Shown here: positions 29,801 through 40,089 of the stretch, piece by piece
Layout of the letters: the number at the start of each line of letters is the position of its first letter
How positions within the stretch are numbered: the stretch's first letter is position 1
NCBI RefSeq assembly: GCF_019393635.1
Contig: NC_057866.1
Location: 7,551,723-7,615,722, forward strand
Reading direction: 5' to 3'
Length of the DNA stretch: 64,000 nt
From: Dromiciops gliroides
Lineage: Eukaryota > Chordata > Mammalia > Microbiotheria > Microbiotheriidae
Position numbers and translations under genes: made by a program
The notes under the pieces: model-generated
Database searches by the model: none
The model's input: only the letters and a program-made list of their open reading frames with translations
Told to the model about the DNA's origin: nothing

Positions 29801-31781
29801 ATGAGGGTTAAGTGGCTTGCCCAGGGTCATACCGCTAGTAAGTGACAAGTGTCTGAGCCCAGATTTGAACTCAGGTCCTTCTGAATCTAGGTCCAATGCT
29901 CTATCCACTGTGCCACCTAGCTGCCCTGTGTATCTCCATTTCTGAGCCTCTATTTCTTCACCTGTCAAATGGGGCGATGATATCTGCCTTACCTTTCTTT
30001 CAGGTTGGTGATGAGCAGCTTGGAAAGGAAGAAGGTAGGTTTAAGGGCACTAGGAGAGGCAGGAAGAGTTCAATCATTTATGAATGAATGAGTGAATGAG
30101 TGATGGATAAATAAATGGCTCTTGCTTCTCAAGTCCAAGGTTCTTTCCACCCCACTGAAGGGGGAAGGGAAAAGGTAGGAAAAGAGAAGAGGAGGTAAAG
30201 GGAATAAGGTGAGAGGGACTGGCCATGTGGTGGAGCAGAAAAACCAACGTTCTTGGAGTCAGAGGAGCAGGGGAAATCCCTGGTTTTATAGTGACAACTC
30301 AAGGGAAATGAATTTACTAGATTCCTTTTTTTTTTCAGGGCAATGAGGGTTAAGTGACTTGCCCAGGGTCATACAGCTAGTTAAGTGTCTGTCTGGGGCC
30401 AGATTTGAACTCAGGTACTCCTGAATCCAGGGCTGGTGCTTTCTCCACTATGCTACCTAGCTGCCCCGAATCCCTGGTTTTATGAGGTATGACCTTGGAC
30501 CATTCTGGGCCTCAGTTTCCTCTGCTGCAAAATGAGGGAACTGGATTAGACAATCCCCAAGGTCCCTCACACCTCTAAATCTATGCTTCTAGAGCTTGGA
30601 TTGGCTAGTTCCTCATCCTCCCTGGGAACAAACCCACTCAGAGATTCAGGGCCCAGCTCCTCTCTGGCTAGACCCTGGAGGCCTAGGGTCACACTGTGTG
30701 TGAGGAAAAGCAATGGGAAGGGACCTGGATATAGTGCGACATGTGCATGATGAAGACACTCTTCTCAGAGTCCAAGATCAGGCAGGCCTTCATGTTGGAG
30801 GTTGTGTTGTGAAGATCGAAGATGAAGTCGAAGGCATTGGCCGAGCCTCTTGGACCAAAGAGCTGGTCGATCTCCTGGGCCCGTCTCACCTCATAGGGTT
30901 CATCCTGCTCACCCTTGGAGCTGTGAGGCAAGAGGGGAATGAGGTCACCATCAGGCATTTGCAGCAGCCTCAAAGTCAACATTACTGATTTCATTTTCAC
31001 CTAATCAAACACGGTCTCCTATCACATCCCAACCTATTGTTTTCAATGATAATTTATCTCAGGCAAATGTGCTGTGATTATTGGCTTATGGCTCACCTTT
31101 CCATGGATATCTCACCTGGTTTTAAGTATTACCTGGAAAAGAGTGTGGGGAGCTGAGATTTCACATCACTAGGAGCCACAGACTGCCAGGGGTTTGAGGG
31201 TCCCAATTTGAGATCTTTCACTTTTGATTTGATTTAGGAAAATGCACATGTGAATGAGTCCTTCTTTGGGGTCAGGTGAAATGGGGGAAAAAGTGAGTCT
31301 CTCAGATGGGACGGGGGCTGAGCCAATCTGACAAGTTGTGAATCATTGTTGAGAATTCTCACACCCTTAGACTAGAGTAGAATGACACCTGGCTGAGGTC
31401 TTGTAACTGGGTGTGGACGCATGTACTTAGGTAAGGTCTTGCAGGCACCTACACAGAGAGAGGGAGCTGGGGCCGCTGAGAGGCAGACAGATCATCCCCT
31501 GATGGTCCTCTTTCTTTCAGGGTCAAGGAAAGGGTCAGCACTCACGTGAGGAAGGGCCTTTGGAAGCTTCTGTTCAGGTCCTGGTTTATATAGCGCACAC
31601 AGCGCTCGGTGGCTTTGGGGTTGGCCAGGAAGGGAGTGGCTGTGAAGGTCCTCCTCTGCAGCTCGGAAGGGTCCTGTAGCCAGTGCTTCACCAGGTAGGC
31701 ACCTGAGAGCTCATTCCCATGGGTGCCCCCCACCACAGCCACGCGGCTCAGGTGATGCCTGGTGGAGAGTGTTGAGTACAT
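23856..31781 (-). CDS. ACY3: Aspartoacylase-2 / aminoacylase-3 (ACY3), six coding exons
   Basis: Zinc hydrolase that deacetylates N-acetyl aromatic amino acids and mercapturates. Coding exons on the minus strand: 31781-31546, 30920-30725, 29661-29571, 28155-28048, 27295-27186, 24062-23856; all phases agree and the product is 315 residues (human 319). Zinc ligands His21 and Glu24 sit in GGTHGNE, and His116 in DLHNTT. Substrate residues Arg63, Asn70 and Arg71 lie in RYINQDLNR, the catalytic Glu is 177 in LEVGPQPHG, and Tyr287 is in INEAAYY. The ATG at 31781 lies 14 bp inside an exon with a strong acceptor (AG at 31797-31796), so at least one 5' UTR exon lies upstream. Exon 3 is the most divergent part: only the C-terminal SVAKNG and scattered positions match human. 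The intron 2 donor is weak (GTCCCT). The gene is convergent with ALDH3B and divergent from TBX10. Confidence 0.93.
24284..24440 (+). mobile_element. CORE SINE, plus
   Basis: Full-length copy in ACY3 intron 5, with Pol III A- and B-box text ('taggtggcgcagtgg', 'gagttcaaatcc') and a ~22-nt A-tail. Target duplications aaaagaacagggact / aaaagaacatggact differ by one base, so the insertion is fairly young. Confidence 0.88.
24535..24670 (-). mobile_element. MIR-type SINE, minus
   Basis: The degraded core 'agtgacttgcccaaggtcac' and the 'ctgcaccacactctc' end are visible in ACY3 intron 5. Confidence 0.55.
25030..25690 (+). mobile_element. L2-like fragments and an old repeat
   Basis: 25140-25260 resembles L2 3' ORF text ('ctcagcctggcatttctgat'). 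25560-25680 ends in an L2 tail ('cctaataggtgcttaatg'). Between them, 25420-25540 is the 'aagcattttgttgagtgcct' type of mammalian repeat. All are old. Confidence 0.45.
26281..26650 (+). mobile_element. Older marsupial SINE split by a younger CORE SINE
   Basis: The outer element starts 'gaggcagctagttggtgcag' and resumes after 26466, with the 'gcctcagtttcctcatctat' and 'taaagtgctttgcaaacctt' regions typical of the longer, older SINE class. The inner CORE SINE occupies about 26333-26470, with gaccttagttca duplicated at its ends. Confidence 0.75.
26695..26990 (+). mobile_element. Old mammalian interspersed repeat, family not named
   Basis: The text 'aagtacctactgtgtgccaa', 'gctggggagacacaaaacc' and 'ggagacaacatgtgcataac' belongs to a widespread old repeat. 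Related pieces occur near 38715-38840 and 58900-59420. I am not certain of the family name. Confidence 0.4.
28724..28847 (-). mobile_element. CORE SINE, minus
   Basis: Copy in ACY3 intron 3 with a T-rich tail and the duplication tattatccc at 28699-28707 and 28849-28857. A small internal loss precedes the head. Confidence 0.8.
28980..29127 (-). mobile_element. CORE SINE, minus
   Basis: Copy in ACY3 intron 3 with an ~18-nt T run and the duplication caaagttctttt at both ends. It has short internal deletions near 29080-29115. Confidence 0.8.
29788..29925 (-). mobile_element. CORE SINE, minus
   Basis: Copy in ACY3 intron 2, about 125 bp upstream of exon 3 on the gene's strand. The T-rich tail follows 'ccccatttct', and 'ctccatttct' recurs after the head, consistent with a target duplication. 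Confidence 0.78.
30325..30467 (-). mobile_element. CORE SINE, minus, with displaced target duplication
   Basis: Full-length copy in ACY3 intron 2. The 14-15-bp match 'aatccctggttttat' occurs at about 30277 and again at 30468. About 35 bp of non-SINE sequence therefore lies between the left copy and the SINE tail. Confidence 0.75.
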
Positions 31782-32129
31782 CCTGTAGTTTGTACCTGCG
31801 ATGGAAACAGACACGAAAGAAAGGGCTGACTACTCCTTGGATCCTCGTCCCCAGAGGCTAAGTGACCTCGGGCAGCTGCCATGGCAAAGAGGGGCCAGTA
31901 AATGGAGCCCTTGCCTCTCTTGGGAGCCCCAGCTTGCCCTGCCCTGACTTCCAGCAGCTTGGGGCTGACAAAACCTCACAAAGGCACAAATTCCAGCAGC
32001 CAGCCAGGAGAGACAAGTCCCCTAGAGTAAGTTCAAGGCTAGTGGAGGCAGAGGGTGTGGAGGCAGAATTTCTGTGTTCTAATCCCATCTCTGGGTGTCT
32101 AATCAATAAAGGGAAAGAATTGGAGTAGA

Positions 32130-32236
32130 TGACTTGCCCAGGATCACACAGCTGGTAAGTGTCTAAGGTTGGATTTGAACTCAGGTCTTCCTGATTCCAG
32201 GACTGATGCTCTATCCACTGCTCCACCTAGCTGCCC
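32130..32236 (-). mobile_element. CORE SINE, minus, tail-less
   Basis: Recognisable from 'gacttgcccaggatcacac' to 'ccacctagctgcccc'. 'gtagatgactt' occurs on both sides. It lies just upstream of the first ACY3 coding exon. Confidence 0.75.
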
Positions 32237-32404
32237 CAGGTAGATGACTTCTAAGGAGGAATAGATCAGACTTGTAAAAGGAGAAAGTTTGAGTAGGTCA
32301 TTTCTGCTTCTAAATCTGTGACCCTGGACCTCCTGCCTGAATCTGAGTTTTGAACTAGGGGATGGTAGAAGTGATAGTTTGGGTATAGGGAGATAAATAA
32401 TTAT

Positions 32405-32957
32405 CTGATAAAGATCAGACATCTAAGATATAGTGGGAATTAATACAAAGATATGACCCTATGAACCATTTTCAGATGAAGAAATTAAAGCTATCTATAG
32501 CCATATGAAAAAATGTTCTCAATCACTATTGATTAGAGAAATGTAAATTAAAACTACTCTGAGGTACCACCTCATACCCATGAGATGGGCTACTATGACA
32601 AAAAAAGGAAAATGATAAATGTAGGAGAAGATGTAGGAAAACTGGAACACTAATGCATTGTTAGTGGACTTGTGAACTGATACAACCATTCTGGAGAACA
32701 ATTTGGAACTATGTCCAAAGGTCAATCAAATTGTGCATACCTCTTGACCCAGCAATACCACTACTAGGTCTGTATCCCAAAGAGATCTTTAAAAAGGGGA
32801 AAGGACCCACATATACAAAAATATTTGAGGCTGGGGCAGCTGGATAGAGCACCGGCCCTGGAGTCAGGAGGACCTGAGTTCAAGTCCGTCCTCAGACACT
32901 TAATACTTACTAGCTGTGGACCCTGGGCAAGTCACTTAAAAACAAAAACACACCCAT

Positions 32958-32991
<34 letters not shown>

Positions 32992-33185
32992 GCTCTTTTT
33001 GTGATGGAAAAGAATTGGAAATTGAAGGAATGAAGTAGAATAGTATTGGAATTATGTATGTTATAGATTTGAAGAAACCAGGGAGGACTTTTCTAAGCTG
33101 AAGTAAAGGACAAGGAGTGGGACCCAGAGAATAATGTATAGAATGATTACAGTAATGTAAAAATTATAACAGGAGTCTGAAACTT
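32405..33185 (+). mobile_element. L1 LINE 3' region, plus strand, carrying a SINE
   Basis: Landmarks in order include 'gaggtaccacctcatacc', 'accattctggagaacaattt', 'cccagcaataccactactag' and 'gaaaagaattggaaattgaa'. A CORE SINE with a CA/TA-rich tail interrupts it at about 32833-32992. Together with the minus L1 at 33310-34650 it forms an inverted pair. Confidence 0.8.
32833..32992 (+). mobile_element. CORE SINE, plus, with (CA)n(TA)n tail
   Basis: The head is shortened ('ggggcagctggatagagcac'). The tail runs into aaaacaaaaacac, then (CA)n and (TA)n microsatellites to 32992. It splits the L1 3' region. Confidence 0.8.
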
Positions 33186-33309
33186 AACTAAAGTGACATC
33201 ATGTGGATGCACCGCAGCTCACTCAGGGCATCTAAGAACTCTGGAGGGAAAAGGAACTGGTCTGGAATTAAGAAAGCAGAGCCAGAGTCAGCCTAAAGAA
33301 AAGCACTTT

Positions 33310-34650
33310 GAAATCTTTTTCCTTTTTAATTTAGTCTTTATTTAATGAAAAAATGGAACAGTTGGCATAATTCCTTCTTTTTAAAAATAGTATTTTATTT
33401 CCCCCAATTACATGTAAAAATAATTTTTAACATTTACTGTTTTTTTTAATGTTTTGAGTTCCCATTCTATCCTTCCTTTCTTGCTCCATGAGACAGTAAG
33501 CAATTTGATATAGATTATATATGTGCAATCATGTAAAACATTTTCACATTAGTCATTTTGTGGAAGAAAGTTCAAATTGGAAGCAAGGAAGGAAGGAAAA
33601 TAGTATGCTTCAGCCTGTATTCAGACTTTGACAGAAGCTGACAGTTCTTTCTCTGGAAGTAGATAGCATTTTTCATCTTGAGTTCTTTGGGATTGTCTTA
33701 AATCATTTTACTGCTGAGAACAGCTAAGTCATTCACAGTTGTTCATTGTACAATATTGCTATTACTGGGTACAATGTTTTCCTGGCTCCGCTCACTTCAC
33801 TTTTCATCAGTTCATGTATGTCTTTCCAGGTTTTTCTGAAATCATCTTGCTCATCATTTCTTTTTTTTTTTTTTTTTTTGCGGGTCAATGGGGGTTAAGT
33901 GACTTGCCCAGGGTCACACAGCTAGTAAGTGTCAAGTGTCTGAGGCCGGATTTGAACTTTGAATCCAGGGCCGGTGCTTTATCCACTGAGCCACCTAGCC
34001 GCCCCTCATCATTTCTTATAGCATAATAGTATCCCATCAAAAAGATATACCACAACTTGTTCAGCCATTCCCCCAAGTGATAAGCAGCCCCTCAATTACC
34101 AATTCTTAACCATCACAAAAAGAGCTGCTATAAATATTTTTGCACAAATAGGTTATTTTCCATTCTTTTTTATTTTCTTTGGGATGCAGATCTAGTAGTA
34201 GGTTTGCTGGTTCAAAGGGTTTGCAGTTTTATAATCTTTTGGACATTGTTTCACAATGTTCTCCAGAATGGTTGGCTAGGCTTACAATTTTACAAACAGT
34301 GCATTAGTGTCCCAGTCCAACATTTGTCATTTTCCGTTTCTGTCATATTAGACAATCTGATAGGTGTGAGGTGGTACCTCAGAGTTCTTTGAATTTGCAT
34401 TTCTCTAATCAATAGTGATTTAAAACATTTTTTTCATATGACCATATATAGCTTTTACTTCATCTGAAAACTTCTTGTTCATATCCTTTGATCATTTATC
34501 AATTGGGGAATGACTTGCATTCTTATAAATTTTACTCAGCTCTCTATATATTTAAGAAATTAGGCCTTTATTAGATACTTATAAAAGAATTCCCAGTTTT
34601 CTGCTTTCTTTCTGATTTTGGTTGCATTGGTTTTGTTTGTGCAGAGACAG
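33310..34650 (-). mobile_element. L1 LINE 3' end, minus strand, carrying a SINE
   Basis: The + strand shows the reverse of the L1 3' end: 'ccaattacatgtaaaaataa', 'gtgtgaggtggtacctcag', 'ttgcatttctctaatcaata' and finally 'ggttgcattggttttgtttg'. A minus CORE SINE interrupts it. It is complementary over several hundred bases to the plus L1 at 32.4-33.2 kb. Confidence 0.8.
33865..34003 (-). mobile_element. CORE SINE, minus, inside L1
   Basis: Full-length with an ~18-nt T run. The duplication ctcatcatttctt is on both sides. It lacks a few bases between 'tttgaac' and 'tttgaatcc'. Confidence 0.85.
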
Positions 34651-34654
34651 GGAA

Positions 34655-36605
34655 ATGGGGCACAGAAGGATGGGAGGTTCAAGGAAGAGAAGGATGGATA
34701 GACCTGTGGGTAGAGAGACAGGGATCAGGGAATGGAAGGATAGAGGAATGGATAGACAAGAGCAGGAGGAAAATAGCAAAAAAAAGGGAGGGGGAATGGA
34801 AAGACAAGAAAATAGAGGGATAGCAAGTGAGGAAGTCATGGATGGGGGGAAATGGGGGAAAAAGAGATGGAGGATTAGGGATTGGGGGAGGAGGGGAGAG
34901 GGGCACAGGAGACTAAACCCCAGGAAGGGTCTGGCTCAGCACTGACCTGGGCTTGGTCTGTCCACCCCTGGTTGCTCCCTCCTTGGGCGAGGTTCCTGCT
35001 CTCTGGAAGCTGCAGGTTTGAGAATGGGTCTTAAAGGCTGTCCAACATTCATGGGCTCTCCATAAGGACAGGCAGGAGAGACTTGGACCCTGGGAGTTGT
35101 TCTTCCCTCTGTTACTCAGTGACTAGGATCCTTCTGTCAAGCTTAGGTGTCCTCCACACTGCCTGAGTGTTTATGGAGGGCAGAAGGCCAACTGAGAGCT
35201 GATTTAAAGGGAAAGGAATGAGGGCTGAGCGGAGCTTTCCCATATCGTTAAAGGCAAAGCCCCTCTCCTGTATCCCACTGGCAGCCCACAGGCCAGGGGA
35301 GGGGGGGGATTGGGTGACCACCAATCTTTATAGCGGACAAGTGAAAAGAACTAAAAATGCCATCAAAGGGGAAACAGGGAACAGTCCCTGAATGTTGAGA
35401 GAAAAGCACTTTGCAAGCCCTGGGTCCTGGACAAGCTTCTTAACCCTTTCGATGCCCCTCCAGCTAAGACTGAGCTGCAGAGAAAAGGCTGAGCATGGAG
35501 AGAAGCTTCTTCCCTGCAAGTTCCCTGTGCCAATGAGATCAGAGGCCTAGTGCAAAAATCAGTGATAATAAGAGGAGGAGAAAGAGGAGGAGGAGGAGGA
35601 GGAAAAGAGGGAGGAAGAGAAAAAGGAGGAGGGGAGGAAGAGGAGGAGGGAGAGGAGGAGGAGTTAACTGGACTTTCTAGGTAACTGCAGGTTTACCTAC
35701 AAGCCCTCTTTTAAAAAGTTTGCTCCGTTCCTTTCTCCATCCCAGCCACTTCCAGAGGGCCCCTCCTGACCACCAACACCCACTCGCCCAGTGAACACGC
35801 TCCACAAAGAAAACTGTACACAAAACCAACAGAGCCCCGGAGCTCATCTAGCAGCACCTACAATTCTCCTCCCCCGGCGTCCCCACCTCCAGAGCCTGGA
35901 TGACAGGGAGCCACCCTCCCACCGACATTGCCAGAGAGCAATTCTCCAGCTCTTTCAGTGAGCTGGAGAAGCTGTACAGGATAAGCCCACCATCCACGAG
36001 CAGGGGGCAAAGGGTGGAAAAGGACAATCCCCAGGCAGGCCACACAGAGCCCTGAAGCAGCCCTGGGATGGCTCGGAGGCCCCTCTTCCAGGCCCTGCCC
36101 AGACACAGAAGGGTCTCTCCACTCAGGCAGTGGGGTGGAGTGGCTAGTGCCCAGGTTGGGGGAGGGGTATGACTCTGGTCCCACTCTCTCCCCTGGCCCC
36201 CCTCCCCAGTTTTGCCAGCGTCAGTGACTGCAGGTCACTCCTGCCTTCAAGGGAGCCTTGATCTTGAGGCAGCGATGGGCAAGGTGCCCTGCCCTGTTCA
36301 GCTGCCGGCCTAGAGGGGTCTCTTCCCACTGTCTTGTTAGTCTGCAATGCTCATCCTGCCACCCAGTTTTCTGAAACTCGAAACCTCCAACTTTGTTTCC
36401 GATGTGGCTCCAAACCAGTACTTACTGGGTCCCCTCTTAGAGTCATCTGTTTCATTTCCTGTAAAATGGGGGTGAGGTTCCCTCACAAGACTTTATGAGA
36501 TGGAGAGGGATGGTGGTAGTGACCGGCTCCAGTTTAGTGCAAATGCCCAGGCTCAGCTCAGTGCCCGGGCATATACTAGGTGCTTAATAAATGTTTATTG
36601 AAAGA
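34655..36605. other. Gene-free stretch between ACY3 and TBX10
   Basis: 34655-34900 is a degenerate purine-rich tract (ggatagac/gggaatgg). 35568-35662 is a (GGA)n-type run. 36550-36605 resembles an L2 tail. ACY3 5' UTR exons could lie here, but I cannot point to one. Confidence 0.4.
35568..35662 (+). repeat. (GGA)n purine microsatellite
   Basis: An imperfect run of gag/gga triplets interrupted by aaa blocks. Confidence 0.85.
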
Positions 36606-36606
36606 C

Positions 36607-36715
36607 CTGACTCCCTCCCTCCCTCCCTGCCTTCCTTCTTCCTTTCCTTTCTTCCTTCCTTCCTCTTTCTCTTTCTTTCCCTTTCTTCCCTCCTTCCTTC
36701 CTTTCTTCCTTTCTT

Positions 36716-36795
<80 letters not shown>

Positions 36796-36839
36796 TTTCT
36801 TCCTTTCTTTCTCTTTCTCTCTCTTTCTTTCTTCCTTCC

Positions 36840-36895
<56 letters not shown>

Positions 36896-36921
36896 TTCCT
36901 TCCTTTCTTTCTTTCTCTCTG
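36607..36921 (+). repeat. ~315-bp pyrimidine tract, (CTTT)n/(CT)n/(CCTT)n
   Basis: The + strand is almost uninterrupted C/T: cct-rich start, a (CTTT)n core around 36720-36800, a (CT)n run around 36848-36890, and cctt repeats at the end. Reading frames through it are artefacts. Confidence 0.92.
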
Positions 36922-39340
36922 TCCCCTTCTTTGCAGGCAGGTTCCCCTCCCCTTCCCTTTCTCAGCTCATTTCAGCCCAGCTCTCCAGCCCCCATCATGC
37001 AGCAGAGCCCCAGCCCATCCATCTCCCTGCGGCCAGAGCTGCCACTGGACGGCCTGGTATTGAGCGGCAATATGAAGAGGTGTGAGAGAGAGCAGTGGGC
37101 GCCAGGGACAGGCTGGCAGGAGAGATGGATGAGGGAGGCAAGGAGAGGGCGGCAGGAGAGCCCCAGGCAGGAGGGAGATGGAAGTGTCGAGGCAGGAGCT
37201 GTCATTAGGAGCGAACACAGACTCATCCAGATGTACACACTCAGGGAGGCCCATGTATACACGGACCGAGTAGTAGAAAGACTGCTGAATTTAGGGTCAG
37301 GGCACCTGGTCCAGACCCTGTGTCTGCCAACAAGCGCTCCAGCCTGGCAGACTCTGTCCTGAGCTCATCCCCTCTGGGATACTTGTCCAGTTTAGTCATT
37401 TGAGGTGGTTGAGCCGGGATGACAGATGTGGTCCAGCCTGGGGTGGTGCTAGCTGAGGCCTGCTTCTTCAACTGGTACAGCCCAGTCTGGGGTCAGGGAT
37501 CCCCTAAAACAAGCCCCTCACACACGAGAACTGCAGAACATGGGGCATAGGAAGGAGCAAGAGTTCTCCCCGACAGCCCTCAAAGCCCCTGCATCCTCTC
37601 ACTCACTCACCAACTTTGCCAGGTGCTTGCTGTCTGCGCGGCCCAGGGCCAGGCACCATGGAGGAAAGAAGAGAGGGGGAGAAGGTCCCTCTTCCTCTGC
37701 CCTGGAGGATTCTGCAGTCGGGAGAGAAATAGAGCTGGGCAACACAATGGGAAGTAGGGTAGACTGTGGGGAGGGGGAGAAGGGTTGGGGGGGTGCGGAA
37801 GGGCCCCATGTAGACTAGTGACTCCAGCTGAATGCTGGGGGCCCTCGAAGCCCAGAGCAGGCCCCTTCCCACTCCATCACCAAGGCCCTGGCCCAGCTGC
37901 AGGCAGGGGGCTGGGGAGGGCGGGGCTGAGCCAGCCAGCAGAGAGGAGCAAAGGGATCCTGCTGGACATGGTAAATAAGGCAGATCGCCTGGGGAAGCAG
38001 CGGGATGTGCAGGAGACTCTCAGCTCAGGATTCTGCAGCACCTTGGCAAAGTTACCGACATCTTGCTCAGTCTCAGTTTCTTCATCTGTAAAATGGGGGT
38101 GATGAGATGTAAACAGTATCCTTTGAACCCCAGGGCAGTTTTTCTGGCCCTCTCACCCAGGGATCAAGAAATTACATGTGAACAGTGGAGGGGCCGGCAG
38201 AGGCAAGGAGGCAGGCTGACCTCCTTAATGCAGTCCAATGGTACAAGGATTTATGACGTCCCTAGGCACCAGGGACACAGTGGCCAAAGTGAAACTGTCC
38301 CTGCCTTAAAAGAACTTGGGTGGTGGGGGCAAAGGAGAGAACCGTAACTTCGGTGGGGGAGGAGAAATCAGGGAAGGCTTCCTGTAGGGGGAGGGCAGCA
38401 GAGCTGATCTAGAAGGCAAATAAGGCTTTGAAAAGGCAGAGGGGGGCAGCTAGGTGGCGCAGTGGATAGAGCACCGGCCTTGGATTCAGGAGTACCTGAG
38501 TTCAAATCCAGCCTAGACACTTAACACTTACTAGCTGTGTGACCCTGGGCAAGTCACTTAGCCTCACTAAAAAAAAAAAAAAGAAAAGAAAAAGAAAAAA
38601 AGAAAAGGCAGAGGGGAAGAGGATGGGCCTGGCAGTTGTGGAGGGCAGCCAGCCTGGACAAAGGCCGAGGTGGGAGATGGCAAGGCAAGTTTGGAAGCTA
38701 GACCATGAAGCCAGTTAGCCAGGCAGAGTATTTATTAAGCACTGACTGTGTGCCTAGCTAAGCCAAGGGTCAGAGCAAAGCCGTTGCATAATCCCTGCTC
38801 CCGAGGAGCTTACATTCTTATGGAGAAGGGCCTCAGATGCCAAGCTCAGAAGCATGTATTTGATTTCCGGACGAGAAGAGAGCCGTTGAACCCTGGGGAG
38901 CAGGGGAGTGACTGCTCAGCCCTGAGAACAGCTGCGGGGAGGAGGGATTGGAGGGGAGAGGCTGGAGGCTGGGAAGCTGCTGGGAAGTTGTTGTGAGCCA
39001 GGTGAGAGGTGCTGGGGCCTGGGGCACCAGGATCAGGACTGTGGGAGTGGGCAGAAGGGGAGAGGATGGGACTTGGTACAACCTCGTGGGGCTATCATGG
39101 TGACCTTCAAGCCCTTATTAGTGTTGTTGCTGTTGGAACACGAGAAGGTCATCTTCCAATCGGCCCAGTCACTGGGGCTGCTCCGAATCGTGCTTCCGTC
39201 TAGTATAGAGGGGCCTCAGATTCTCCCACTGCTTTCAGCTTCCTTCAGTCCACAGTGATCTCTTCCCTTGCCCCCACTGAAGTCCCTCCTCACCCTCAGT
39301 GCCATCACCATCACTGCCCTTGCTTCCAAAGAATCTTGAC
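36922..39340. other. Gene-free stretch upstream of TBX10
   Basis: Mostly unique, GC-moderate sequence in which no exon could be supported. It holds a SINE at 38443-38600 and a piece of an old mammalian repeat near 38715-38840. Confidence 0.4.
38443..38600 (+). mobile_element. CORE SINE, plus
   Basis: Full-length, with a composite A/AAAG tail. The duplication gaaaaggcagagggg lies before it and again from about 38601. Confidence 0.85.
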
Positions 39341-39344
39341 TATG

Positions 39345-39507
39345 CTGGGCTGAGCTCATGGGCACCAGGACTGGGTCAAACTGGGCTCCAGGGCACCAGG
39401 GCTGGGTCAGACTGGGCTCTAGGGCACCAGGACCAGGCTGGGCTGAGCTCATGGGCACCAGGACTGGGTCAGACTGGGCTCTGAGGCAACGTGACTGGCC
39501 TGGGCTG
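39345..39507 (+). repeat. Minisatellite ~0.6 kb upstream of TBX10 exon 1
   Basis: Five imperfect units begin with ctgggct and contain 'gggcaccaggactgggtca'. Two units are 36 bp (with a gagctcat insert) and the others are about 26-31 bp. Confidence 0.8.
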
Positions 39508-39839
39508 GGCTGCTCCTGCAAACACAGGTCGGCTTCCCCGAGCAGGGACCCCGAGGGCCCTTAGGGCAGAGTCCCCGTCTTCGTTATCTCCAGAGCATCA
39601 TCTGGAAATTGCTTGTGAGCGGGTCAGCTGCCAAAGAAGACAAGGGGGCTGGCCTAGTGGGACCCAGGAGGTGGGAGGAGATGGGGATGAAAGGCTGCCA
39701 TAATCCTCTCCACTGCCCCCCTTCTGGACCACTTGCTCCTCAGCCCCGCCTGGTCCAGAGCCTTCCAAGAGACAGCTCCTGCTCACTGCCCTCCAGGAGT
39801 CTGGCAGTTAGGGCAAAATCTGGGCAAGGCAGTGCAGCT

Positions 39840-40089
39840 GCCCCCTGTAGCCTGAAAGGGACCCAGTCACCCACCTGTGGAGAGGAGTTCTATCTCCAAC
39901 AAAGAGTCGGGACAATAGAGGGAGACCCTCGGAGAGAGACAGACCTAGAGAAGGCACTCCAGAGACCGGCAAAGACAGACACAAAGAGACACGGAGAGAC
40001 CTGCGCCGGACGTGCAGAGACAAGAGAGAGCCAGGATAAAGGACACAGACCAGAGTGTGAGAGGAGACCCCGGCAGAGACCCTCCAGTG
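39840..40089 (+). promoter_or_regulatory. Probable TBX10 5' UTR / proximal promoter
   Basis: Sequence directly before the TBX10 ATG is purine-rich ('gagagagacagacctagaga') with no obvious TATA box. The donor after the ATG exon (GTAAGT at 40097) is near-consensus, so this segment must hold the 5' UTR. The transcription start was not located. Confidence 0.4.

Noticed and set aside
34655-34945. Arg/Gly-rich frame in purine-rich DNA
   Set aside because: Simple-sequence translation with no conserved feature.
36580-37362. A 260-residue Phe/Leu/Ser-rich open frame on plus
   Set aside because: Translation of the pyrimidine tract, with a non-repetitive tail that matches no protein I know.
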